This document shows, in pieces, positions 1 through 5,238 of a DNA stretch of 5,238 nt. Below the pieces are notes generated by a model, which saw only the letters and a list, made by a program, of their open reading frames with translations, did not search any database and had not been told where the DNA came from. Source of the DNA: an uncultured Pirellula sp. (GTDB lineage Bacteria > Planctomycetota > Planctomycetia > Pirellulales > Pirellulaceae); the NCBI GenBank assembly GCA_903837255.1, contig CAILTZ010000246.1, positions 1-5,238 of the forward strand, read 5' to 3'. Both the position numbers and the translations under genes were made by a program. How positions within the stretch are numbered: the first letter of the stretch is position 1; the number at the start of each line of letters is the position of its first letter.

Positions 1-1333
1 ATTCGCCTGTCGATTCGCCAATCGATACCAACCTCTTGCTGTCCTTGTTCTCCAGCAGATAAGGTTTTTGCATGTTGCTGCTCTTGATCGGTTTGCGACT
101 GGTATGACCTGCTATCACCAGCAGATCTTCATCGCCATCAAGATCCAGGTCCCCGAACGCTGTCCCCCATCCAACCACGGCTTGGCCCAAGGCCATGAGC
201 CCCGAGGAACGCGTGCCGAGCGCGAAGTACTGCTTGCCCTGATTGAGGTACAACTCGCAGTATTCATTCTGATAGTTGGTAACCAACAAATCGGGCTTGA
301 GATTGCCGTCGAAGTCGCCGAGTGCCAAGCCCATGCTGCCATCGACGATCGAACGGGACCCCAAAGCGGTCCCGGACTGAGCTCCGATCTCTTTAAAATT
401 TAAATCGCCTTGATTGTCCAAAAGCATATTGGGGTCTTCGTCGTTCGAGACATATAGATCGGTGTCCCCGTCGTGGTCCAGGTCGCCGGCGATCACGCCA
501 ATGCCTCGATACTGAAACTGCTTGAGGAATTCCGATCGATCTTCAAAAACTCCGTCCCCGCGATTGATCCATAGCTCATCGGATTCCCCGACGTAATCGG
601 CCGGTGCGCATCGATCGAGCTCGCCGGTGTTGTTGGTGCAGCGTTTATCGCTCTGGGGGCTCCACACGCCATAGTGGGCGATGTACAGATCCAGATCCCC
701 ATCGTTCTGGGCGTCGAACCAAGCTGCCGAGGAGCTCCAACCCTGATGCGAAAAACCGGCAATTCGAGTCGCATCCTCAAAGGTGCCATCGCCGAGATTG
801 CGCAAGAGCTGCTGTCCACCATAGCCGGTGATAAAAATATCGGAGAAACCATCCGAGTCGTAATCTCCGACCGCTACGCCAAACGAATAGCAAACTCCCG
901 CTTGAACGCACGCTTGGACGGCCACCGGTGCAAAGAGTTGTTGATCACTCTGCCGATACAGTCCGTTAGGTACCATGATCGGTCGCTTGCTCGAATCAAG
1001 CAGTCCACCACCTGGGAGAAACAGATCCCATCGGCCATCGCGGTCAAAGTCGATCCAACCGACCCCACCACCATTGGATTCGATCATGGCAACAAGCCAA
1101 AGAGATTCTCCATTCCGATAGCGAAAATCGATCCCACTTTCCTTGGCAACGCTCGAGAACTTCATGCCTACGGTCGGCGAAAACCCAGATGCGGCACTTG
1201 CATCGGAGCTCTTGAGAGCTTCCGAACGCTTGGAATCGCAACCTTGGACCAAAGCCAGAATCATCGCTGCGAGGATCGCCCATGATAAACAGACCAAAGA
1301 ACTGCGGGGCAAGTGCATGGTGGGCAAGTGCAT
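1..1333 (-). CDS. CRTAC1-family FG-GAP/VCBS repeat protein, exported, 3' end cut by the window
   Basis: Seen: an uninterrupted minus-strand frame of 444 codons from the ATG at 1333 that runs off the left edge. Residues about 10-32 form a basic-then-hydrophobic leader ending VQGC (Cys32), a lipobox-like site with an atypical Gln at -2, so it is a lipoprotein or exported by Sec. Six Ca-binding FG-GAP loops of the D-x-D-x-D-G-x-x-D-[IL] type start near D95, D157, D207, D284, D340 and D395. The third has Gln for the second Asp and the fifth is degenerate (DFDGNLKPD). Cys232 and Cys242 sit in the loop after the third repeat, where CRTAC1-like proteins usually carry a Cys pair. Known: such proteins fold as a beta-propeller and usually end in an ASPIC/UnbV domain, which would lie beyond the window. 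Inferred: an extracytoplasmic binding or adhesion role; the ligand is unknown. It begins 13 nt after the TPR gene stop, so it is probably the second gene of an operon. The start could equally be the ATG at 1318, because a 15-bp duplication copied the start region. Confidence 0.88.
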   Translation of the reverse strand, partial: MHLPTMHLPRSSLVCLSWAILAAMILALVQGCDSKRSEALKSSDASAASGFSPTVGMKFSSVAKESGIDFRYRNGESLWLVAMIESNGGGVGWIDFDRDGRWDLFLPGGGLLDSSKRPIMVPNGLYRQSDQQLFAPVAVQACVQAGVCYSFGVAVGDYDSDGFSDIFITGYGGQQLLRNLGDGTFEDATRIAGFSHQGWSSSAAWFDAQNDGDLDLYIAHYGVWSPQSDKRCTNNTGELDRCAPADYVGESDELWINRGDGVFEDRSEFLKQFQYRGIGVIAGDLDHDGDTDLYVSNDEDPNMLLDNQGDLNFKEIGAQSGTALGSRSIVDGSMGLALGDFDGNLKPDLLVTNYQNEYCELYLNQGKQYFALGTRSSGLMALGQAVVGWGTAFGDLDLDGDEDLLVIAGHTSRKPIKSSNMQKPYLLENKDSKRLVSIGESTGE

Positions 1334-1336
1334 GGT
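1307..1336. repeat. Perfect 15-bp tandem duplication spanning the start codon of the FG-GAP gene
   Basis: GGGCAAGTGCATGGT occurs at 1307-1321 and again immediately at 1322-1336. On the minus strand each copy contains ATG followed by codons for His-Leu-Pro, and because 15 is a multiple of three both ATGs (1333 and 1318) are in frame. The protein therefore starts MHLPTMHLP from the outer ATG or MHLPR from the inner one. The outer ATG has an AAGG 11 nt upstream, which overlaps the stop region of the TPR gene; the inner ATG has no visible ribosome-binding site. Confidence 0.95.
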
Positions 1337-1346
1337 CGGCAAAGCC

Positions 1347-2660
1347 TTATGGTTGCGTTGCCGTCGCTGGCGAGGGTTCCATCGACTCCAAAATCGCTTG
1401 TTGGATTTGACGTATCATGCGGCGATGGTTTTCGGCGACTTGCAGGTTGCCTTCCTTTTCGTAGTAAGCTGCCAAGAGCTCTTGGGTCTTCATGTCGAAA
1501 GGGTTGGTGCGAGAGGCGATTTGAATGTATCCGACACCACCTGAGGGATCCAAATAGTTCATCATCAATTCACCCATGTCGCGCCGCAGCTCGAGGTTGC
1601 TCGGCTCGGTCGCCATGCGTTCGATCATCTGATCGACCTGTGGACGACGGTTTTGGCTCTCGGCTGCTTTGGCAAAGTATTTCTCGCTCTCGGCAGTCTC
1701 GCCGAGTTTAGCCAAACTACGGGCTCTGAGTTGCAGATAAGGCATCGCATCAGGCCAACGCTTAAGCAAGATCGCGGCCTGCTCGTTGGCTTCCTTGGCC
1801 ATGTCGGCCTCCAAATTCGTTTCGCATACCAACGCCAGCTCAGGGCTCGGCAGTTTCGTAATGTCCGGGAGCTTCTTGAGTTGCTCGGAGGCTTGGTCGG
1901 CAAAACCCAAATTCAGTAGCGATCGAGCGTAACCGGTGATCACCTCAGGCGAGTCATGCCCGTTGTCAACGAGCCACTTGAAGGTGTCCCGAGCTTCTTC
2001 AAAGTTCGCTTTTTCTAGATAGACTTCGGCCAACTCTTGGCGAGCTCGCGAGTCCTGGGGATCGAGTTCGATCGCCCTCTTGAACGATTGCAAAGCGGAG
2101 TCAAGATCGTAGATGACCGTGTTGTAAACCCCTTGCCAAAAGGCAGCTTTGGGATCCTTGTCATACAACTCACTCCAAAGCCGCAGCGCTTGACTTGCCG
2201 CAGGGTGATCCCCTTGGTTGAGAAATCCTTGGACCAAGGCTCCGAGCACCTCTCCGCCATCGGCTTTGTAAAGCACCAATAGCGGGCCGAGATTGTCTTT
2301 GACTTTGCTGGGTACCCCGGCCGCAGATTCCAAAAGCAGCAGCGGACTCGACGCCTGAACGCTGGGCAAGCCTTTGGCTGCCATCTCGTCGACCAAACGA
2401 TTAACCCGTGCGCGATCCCCTAACTTGCGATACCCCTCGGCTCGTAGCCAACTCCAACCCGAGGGGTTGAACATCCAGGGAGCCCAGGTATCCAAGCGGT
2501 CAATCCCTTTGGCAGGTGCGTTCCTTTGGTAAATCAACTCGCGCGATGAACGGTCCACCCAAAAGTACATTCCAACCCAGAGGGCGGCAATCAACGGGGC
2601 CGCTAGCAGGGCAAGCAGACCGATCCGGATCGCCCCGGACCGCTTGGGCTGGCTATTCAT
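1347..2660 (-). CDS. Membrane-anchored tetratricopeptide repeat (TPR) protein
   Basis: Seen: 437 residues from the ATG at 2660. A short basic N-terminus (QPKRSGAIR) precedes one hydrophobic segment at about residues 12-34, which reads as an uncleaved signal anchor, leaving the remaining 400 residues outside the cytoplasm. Helical TPR-like pairs are clearest at about 171-200 (ending AIELDP), 204-237 (LAEVYLEKANFEEA), 238-265 (YARSLLNLGFADQA), 306-335 (RARSLAKLGETAESEKYF) and 389-412 (LAAYYEKEGNLQVAE). The C-terminus is short and polar. Known: TPRs are protein-protein interaction scaffolds. No catalytic motif is visible. Start choice: the frame stays open to an ATG at 2831, but 2660 has an AGGG 8 nt upstream and puts the charged n-region directly before the membrane segment. 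The FG-GAP gene follows 13 nt after the stop, implying one transcript and perhaps a shared envelope complex; the function is unknown. Confidence 0.88.
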   Translation of the reverse strand: MNSQPKRSGAIRIGLLALLAAPLIAALWVGMYFWVDRSSRELIYQRNAPAKGIDRLDTWAPWMFNPSGWSWLRAEGYRKLGDRARVNRLVDEMAAKGLPSVQASSPLLLLESAAGVPSKVKDNLGPLLVLYKADGGEVLGALVQGFLNQGDHPAASQALRLWSELYDKDPKAAFWQGVYNTVIYDLDSALQSFKRAIELDPQDSRARQELAEVYLEKANFEEARDTFKWLVDNGHDSPEVITGYARSLLNLGFADQASEQLKKLPDITKLPSPELALVCETNLEADMAKEANEQAAILLKRWPDAMPYLQLRARSLAKLGETAESEKYFAKAAESQNRRPQVDQMIERMATEPSNLELRRDMGELMMNYLDPSGGVGYIQIASRTNPFDMKTQELLAAYYEKEGNLQVAENHRRMIRQIQQAILESMEPSPATATQP

Positions 2661-2668
2661 GTGAGGAT

Positions 2669-2672
2669 CCCT
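2669..2672 (-). promoter_or_regulatory. Ribosome-binding site of the TPR gene
   Basis: On the minus strand AGGG lies 8 nt before the ATG at 2660. It supports this start over the in-frame ATG at 2831, which would add 57 residues in front of the membrane anchor. Confidence 0.5.
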
Positions 2673-2715
2673 GCGGACAATAAGCCCAGAAAATACTGGC
2701 AAAACGAGTAGAAAA

Positions 2716-2752
2716 GGTCCAGAAAAGGCACCGACAGGCAAAAAACTGGACC
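2716..2752. repeat. 7-bp inverted repeat in the divergent intergenic region
   Basis: GGTCCAG (2716-2722) and CTGGACC (2746-2752) are perfect inverted arms separated by 23 nt. The repeat lies 56 nt upstream of the TPR start and 146 nt upstream of the small basic protein start. It could be a leader hairpin of the TPR transcript or a spaced operator; chance is also possible. The rest of 2661-2898 shows no open reading frame that looks coding and no convincing terminator. Confidence 0.35.
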
Positions 2753-2811
2753 GATCCGCTGTGGGAAACGCCAATCCCCGTCCGAAAAAGGAAATATAAC
2801 GCAAAATCGGC

Positions 2812-2840
2812 TTGAAAGGAATTCGTTCCAAAGATAAGCT
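2812..2840 (+). promoter_or_regulatory. Weak sigma-70-type promoter candidate for the small basic protein
   Basis: TTGAAA (2812-2817, 5/6 to the -35 consensus) is followed after 17 nt by TAAGCT (2835-2840), only 3/6 to the -10 consensus. Transcription would start near 2847 and give a leader of about 50 nt before the ATG at 2899. The weak -10 makes this tentative. Confidence 0.2.
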
Positions 2841-2898
2841 TTTCGCCCTCTAGGTTTGAGCCAAATCGGCTGATTTTTTTCCACGGGTGTGATCCAAA

Positions 2899-3123
2899 AT
2901 GACCTTAGACAAAAGCCTAAAAGTACGTGCCGGCGCGATCAAGTCGCGGAACGTCATGACCCGTGCAGAGCGTATCAAACGCCTCCAAGACCTCGACAAA
3001 TGGTCGGACGATTCGGTCGTCGTGGGGATGGCCAAAGTGCGTGTTCCCAAGGTCTCCTTGAAGAAAAAGAAGAAGGTAAAGAAGGAAGACGAAGCCGACG
3101 ACAAGAAGAAAAAGAAGAAGTAA
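2899..3123 (+). CDS. PVC-group signature small basic protein (TIGR04137-like)
   Basis: Seen: 74 residues. The core, residues 1-53, has K5-S-L-K-V-R, R17-N-V-M-T-R-A-E-R-I, a D31/W35 segment and then V41-G-M-A-K-V-R-V-P-K. The tail, residues 54-74, has five Lys, Val, two Lys, an acidic EDEADD stretch and six terminal Lys: 13 Lys in 21 residues. Known: the 'RNVLxRxERI...L...W...GLPKxK' arrangement is that of a short basic protein conserved across Planctomycetes, Verrucomicrobia and Chlamydiae and described as a PVC signature protein. Its function is not settled, but its charge suggests nucleic-acid or ribosome binding in the cytoplasm. The tail is longer than I recall for chlamydial members and resembles other planctomycete versions. 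No clear Shine-Dalgarno precedes the ATG; the best nearby is GGGTG about 10 nt upstream. It diverges from the TPR gene and lies 102 nt before the acylphosphatase, which may share its transcript. Confidence 0.87.
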   Translation: MTLDKSLKVRAGAIKSRNVMTRAERIKRLQDLDKWSDDSVVVGMAKVRVPKVSLKKKKKVKKEDEADDKKKKKK

Positions 3124-3225
3124 CAGGTTTCTCCGGATCCCTGATTTTCCAATCACCCAACGCAGCCGGCAGACCATCGTTTGTCGGCTCGTTTTGTTTT
3201 TGCCGCCCCGCTTTTGACCCACTCC

Positions 3226-3495
3226 ATGCAACGATTGACCTGTTTCCTAAGCGGACGCGTTCAGGGCGTCGGCATGCGATACACCGTTCATGATCTGGCT
3301 AGAAACCACCCAGTCAGCGGCTTCGTCGAAAACCTCGACGACGGACGTGTGCGAATCGTTATCGAGGGTCCACCCGATGTGCTCAATCAACTGCTGGATC
3401 GATTGCTGGAGATCGCACCCGGACACATCCATCAACTCGATCGATTCCAAAGCCAAGCATCCGGCGAATTTCAGCAATTCGTCATCAGACGCTAA
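3226..3495 (+). CDS. acyP: Acylphosphatase (EC 3.6.1.7)
   Basis: Seen: 89 residues, the usual length for this family. L8-S-G-R-V-Q-G-V-G-M-R18 matches the first acylphosphatase signature, including the phosphate-binding loop and catalytic Arg18. G32-F-V-E-N36-L-D-D-G-R-V matches the second except that Glu35 replaces the usual basic or small residue; catalytic Asn36 is present. The C-terminus ends FQQFVIRR, close to the family's usual ending. Known: the enzyme hydrolyses carboxyl-phosphate bonds in small acyl phosphates, in the cytoplasm. Start: the ATG at 3226 places residue 1 just before the first beta strand, as in the family. A TTG at 3181 would add 15 residues with no counterpart. No Shine-Dalgarno is visible, so translation may be leaderless-like or coupled to upstream reading. 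Confidence 0.95.
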   Translation: MQRLTCFLSGRVQGVGMRYTVHDLARNHPVSGFVENLDDGRVRIVIEGPPDVLNQLLDRLLEIAPGHIHQLDRFQSQASGEFQQFVIRR

Positions 3496-3612
3496 AACAC
3501 CCGACCCTAACGGGCAACGCTTCCGTCTAGGATCGCTCGATCCAATCTGCTAACATCCACCTAGCTTCAACGTCGATATTTGGTCGAGATTTGATCGAAC
3601 TTCTCCTAGTCT

Positions 3613-3617
3613 AAGGG
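3613..3617 (+). promoter_or_regulatory. Ribosome-binding site of the rhodanese-like gene
   Basis: AAGGG ends 9 nt before the ATG at 3627 and is the clearest Shine-Dalgarno-like match on the plus strand in this window. I see no convincing -35/-10 pair in the 131 nt between the acylphosphatase stop and this gene. Confidence 0.45.
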
Positions 3618-3626
3618 TGCACGCAG

Positions 3627-4958
3627 ATGAAATTCACTCGAGCTCTAACTCGGATCGCATTGGCTTTTTTCAGTTGCTCGATCCCGGGTTTGGCGACGAG
3701 CTCAGCGTTGCTAGCCCAAGGCGTCTTACCCGTGCCCAATAGCTCTCTGCCGCCTAGCTCTCTGCCCGCACTTAGTCCCCCACTGCCGCCGGCTTACTAT
3801 CCGGCGTCCGAGACATCCGTTTCGATGCTCATCAGCGGTTTGCTCTCGGAGTACCAAGCCTCCCAAGACGAGGATCGCAAGAAACAGATCGTCGAGAAGA
3901 TCACCCAACTGGTCCAAAAACAGTTTGATCAAACCCACAGCATGCACCAGCAGGAAATCAAGACTCTCGAAACGCTGCTGGCTCAGAAAAAGAAACAGTT
4001 CGAAAAACGCGAGGCCATCAAGGACAAGATCGTGACCGATCGCGTCGCCGCTCTGGTTCAGAAAGCCGACGGAACCGATTGGGAATACGAAGGCCAGCCG
4101 TTTCCATCGGGCTACGCACTTCCAGCAATGACACCTGCATGGGCTCCTGCATGGGCTCCTGTTGGGAACGCTCCAGCGAGCTACCCATCGCAACCGGCTT
4201 ATCCAATCTATTCGTCGCCGGCGGGAGTCCCGCCGACGACCCAGCCCCCTGCTGGTCTAATCCCACCAGCTTCGCCTGTCGCCCCACCCATCAGTCAGTT
4301 CCCGTTCGGCCCTGCCGCCCATGGCCCGGCAGCCAATGGGCCAGCCTCAGGTGCCCAAGTGCTCTTCGGAGCCCAGACGGCCGATCTGCCGACTCCCACC
4401 CAAGTCCCGACTCCCGCCCAGTTCCCAGGCCAAACCGTGGGTGAATACCCCAAGGCCCGAGTCAGCTACGAAGACTTTAAGGAACTTGTTGCCCAGGTCG
4501 AACCCCATCGCAGCGCGCGCGTCTTAAGCTTGGATCAGTTCCTCCAGATGAGCAAACAGCCCAACGTCATCGTTCTCGATACGCGATCCGCGTTTCGTTA
4601 TGAGCGGATTCACATCCAGGGTGCCAAGCACTTGAGTTTTACCGACTTTACCCAAGCCAACCTTGCCAACGTGATCCCCACACCTGAGACCACGGTCTTG
4701 ATCTATTGCAACAACAACTTCGACGGCAACCAAGTCGATTTCGCATCGAAGTCCGCGCCGGCTCGACCAAGCAGCAATCGCGGCCTGGGATCCCAAGTAG
4801 CATCGCAAGAAAAACCGGTCCAACTGGCGCTCAATGTCCCGACTTACATCAACCTCTACGGCTATGGCTACCAGAACGTCTATGAACTCGGTGAGCTGGT
4901 CAAGGTGACCGACCCGAGGATTCAATTCGAAGGCACGATGGTGGGCAAAAATAAATGA
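3627..4958 (+). CDS. Secreted rhodanese-like protein with coiled-coil and proline-rich regions
   Basis: Seen: 443 residues. A Sec signal peptide covers residues 1-30, with probable cleavage after ALLA. A short Pro-rich stretch (33-60) leads to a charged helical, probably coiled-coil segment (about 65-147, rich in Lys, Glu, Gln). A long Pro/Ala/Gly linker (about 157-275) precedes the C-terminal rhodanese domain (about 276-436). The domain has VIVLDTRSAFRYERIHIQGA (314-333), the usual strand-Asp-x-Arg plus H-I-x-G-A pattern, and the active-site loop at Cys361 (LIYCNNNFDG). That loop lacks the C-x-x-G-x-R form of classical sulfurtransferases and is followed by about 30 extra residues before LALNVPTYINLYGYGYQNVYEL. 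Cys361 is the only Cys in the mature protein. Known: rhodanese domains move sulfane sulfur or bind anions. Inferred: an envelope-located member of a divergent subfamily; catalytic activity is uncertain. The CNNNF...LALN.PT.INLYGYGY ending resembles rhodanese-like proteins I recall from other bacteria. Confidence 0.85.
   Translation: MKFTRALTRIALAFFSCSIPGLATSSALLAQGVLPVPNSSLPPSSLPALSPPLPPAYYPASETSVSMLISGLLSEYQASQDEDRKKQIVEKITQLVQKQFDQTHSMHQQEIKTLETLLAQKKKQFEKREAIKDKIVTDRVAALVQKADGTDWEYEGQPFPSGYALPAMTPAWAPAWAPVGNAPASYPSQPAYPIYSSPAGVPPTTQPPAGLIPPASPVAPPISQFPFGPAAHGPAANGPASGAQVLFGAQTADLPTPTQVPTPAQFPGQTVGEYPKARVSYEDFKELVAQVEPHRSARVLSLDQFLQMSKQPNVIVLDTRSAFRYERIHIQGAKHLSFTDFTQANLANVIPTPETTVLIYCNNNFDGNQVDFASKSAPARPSSNRGLGSQVASQEKPVQLALNVPTYINLYGYGYQNVYELGELVKVTDPRIQFEGTMVGKNK
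4134..4157 (+). repeat. Perfect 12-bp tandem repeat inside the proline-rich linker
   Basis: CCTGCATGGGCT occurs at 4134-4145 and 4146-4157, encoding Pro-Ala-Trp-Ala twice (PAWAPAWA), followed by a diverged third start (CCTGTTGGG). It lies in frame within the rhodanese-like gene. Identity at the DNA level suggests a recent duplication in a linker that tolerates length change. Confidence 0.9.
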
Positions 4959-4974
4959 TCAGGGGATTTTAGCT

Positions 4975-5039
4975 ATCAGCGAATATTAGCGTCCATCAGC
5001 GGTTTAAATCTTGGACCGCTGATGGAACGCTGATGGAAC
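4975..5039. repeat. Phased ATYAGCG heptamer array with an 11-bp perfect inverted repeat
   Basis: The heptamer ATCAGCG/ATTAGCG occurs at 4975, 4985 and 4995, exactly 10 bp apart, then in reverse orientation (CGCTGAT) at 5017 and 5028. The third forward and first reverse copies sit in perfect 11-bp arms, CCATCAGCGGT (4993-5003) and ACCGCTGATGG (5015-5025), with an 11-nt loop. GCTGATGGAAC is also tandemly repeated at 5018-5028 and 5029-5039. The array begins 17 nt after the rhodanese-like stop. The hairpin could act as a transcript end or stabiliser, but no T-run follows it; a dispersed intergenic repeat is as likely. Confidence 0.75.
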
Positions 5040-5072
5040 AGCCAAGCGGTCCGGTAGTGGATCTTGCCGTAG

Positions 5073-5106
5073 GGTGGGTGGACCGTACTTTGCCGCGCAA
5101 CCCACC
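5073..5106. repeat. GGTGGGT/ACCCACC inverted repeat, REP-like
   Basis: GGTGGGT (5073-5079) and ACCCACC (5100-5106) are perfect 7-bp inverted arms around a 20-nt centre. The GTAGGGTGGGT...GCGCAACCCACC layout resembles a palindromic intergenic repeat found in many bacterial genomes. No coding sequence overlaps it. Confidence 0.55.
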
Positions 5107-5120
5107 ATCGCGAACGTGGG

Positions 5121-5220
5121 ATAGGCTTCTAGCCTGTCCGCTTTCAGGAGAGAAAGTGTGGTACCTATGGGGATCTTCGAAGCGATGTCATGAAGAGGTT
5201 GACAGGCTGGAAGCCAATAG
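5121..5220. repeat. Long inverted repeat with GGCTTCYAGCCTGTC ends, possible MITE-like element
   Basis: GGCTTCTAGCCTGTC (5124-5138) pairs with GACAGGCTGGAAGCC (5201-5215) with one mismatch in 15 and a 62-nt centre. ATA before the left arm and AATAG after the right arm extend the similarity loosely. The centre has no reading frame. From 4959 to the window end I find no gene; the stretch consists of this element and the two repeats before it. Confidence 0.6.
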
Positions 5221-5238
5221 TGTTCGGCACAGAATTTG

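Noticed and set aside
674..1285. 203-residue plus-strand open frame
   Set aside because: It lies antisense within the FG-GAP gene, has no recognisable domain, and the minus-strand frame shows six FG-GAP loops.
2661..2831. In-frame 57-residue N-terminal extension of the TPR protein from the ATG at 2831
   Set aside because: It would bury the natural signal anchor behind another stretch, and the ATG at 2660 has an AGGG at good spacing.
2850..3152. Minus-strand open frames with long Phe or Leu runs resembling membrane proteins
   Set aside because: The runs are the reverse complement of the Lys codons in the small basic protein, so they are shadows.
3500..3514. CCCG...CGGG as a terminator after the acylphosphatase
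   Set aside because: The stem is only 4 bp and no T-run follows.
3676..3679. Cys17 of the rhodanese-like protein as a lipobox cysteine
   Set aside because: The preceding residues are FFS, not a canonical lipobox, and the hydrophobic leader continues to a good signal peptidase I site at ALLA.
3726..4193. 155-residue minus-strand open frame
   Set aside because: It is antisense to the coiled-coil and linker part of the rhodanese-like gene and has no leader or family resemblance.
4524..4925. 133-residue minus-strand open frame
   Set aside because: It is antisense to the rhodanese domain, whose frame carries clear family motifs.

Overview
The window looks like chromosomal DNA of a planctomycete, probably Pirellulales-like. 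It encodes a small Lys-rich protein matching the signature small basic protein of the Planctomycetes-Verrucomicrobia-Chlamydiae (PVC) group. It also has a TPR gene paired with a CRTAC1-type FG-GAP gene, an exported coiled-coil/proline-rich rhodanese, and weak or absent Shine-Dalgarno signals. The assignment rests on protein families read by eye, not on a database search.

Layout. Positions 1-2660 are a leftward (minus-strand) two-gene unit. A membrane-anchored TPR protein (2660-1347) is followed after 13 nt by a CRTAC1-family FG-GAP/VCBS beta-propeller lipoprotein or exported protein. The second gene starts at 1333 or 1318 and runs off the left edge, so its C-terminus is missing. Positions 2661-2898 are a divergent intergenic region with one 7-bp inverted repeat and only weak promoter candidates. 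The rightward genes follow: the PVC small basic protein (2899-3123), an acylphosphatase (3226-3495), and a secreted rhodanese-like protein (3627-4958) with a signal peptide, helical/coiled-coil segment, proline-rich linker and C-terminal rhodanese domain. From 4959 to the end I see no gene. That stretch holds three kinds of inverted/direct repeat that look like dispersed intergenic elements.

How the genes relate. The TPR and FG-GAP proteins are both predicted to act outside the cytoplasm, are almost certainly co-transcribed, and may work together at the cell envelope; their job is unknown. The small basic protein and the acylphosphatase are cytoplasmic housekeeping-type genes. The rhodanese-like protein is exported and has its own leader with a plausible ribosome-binding site. 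No mobile-element gene, CRISPR, tRNA or rRNA is visible. The most distinctive points are the 15-bp in-frame duplication that doubles the start codon of the FG-GAP gene, the unusual exported rhodanese, and the phased heptamer array after it.
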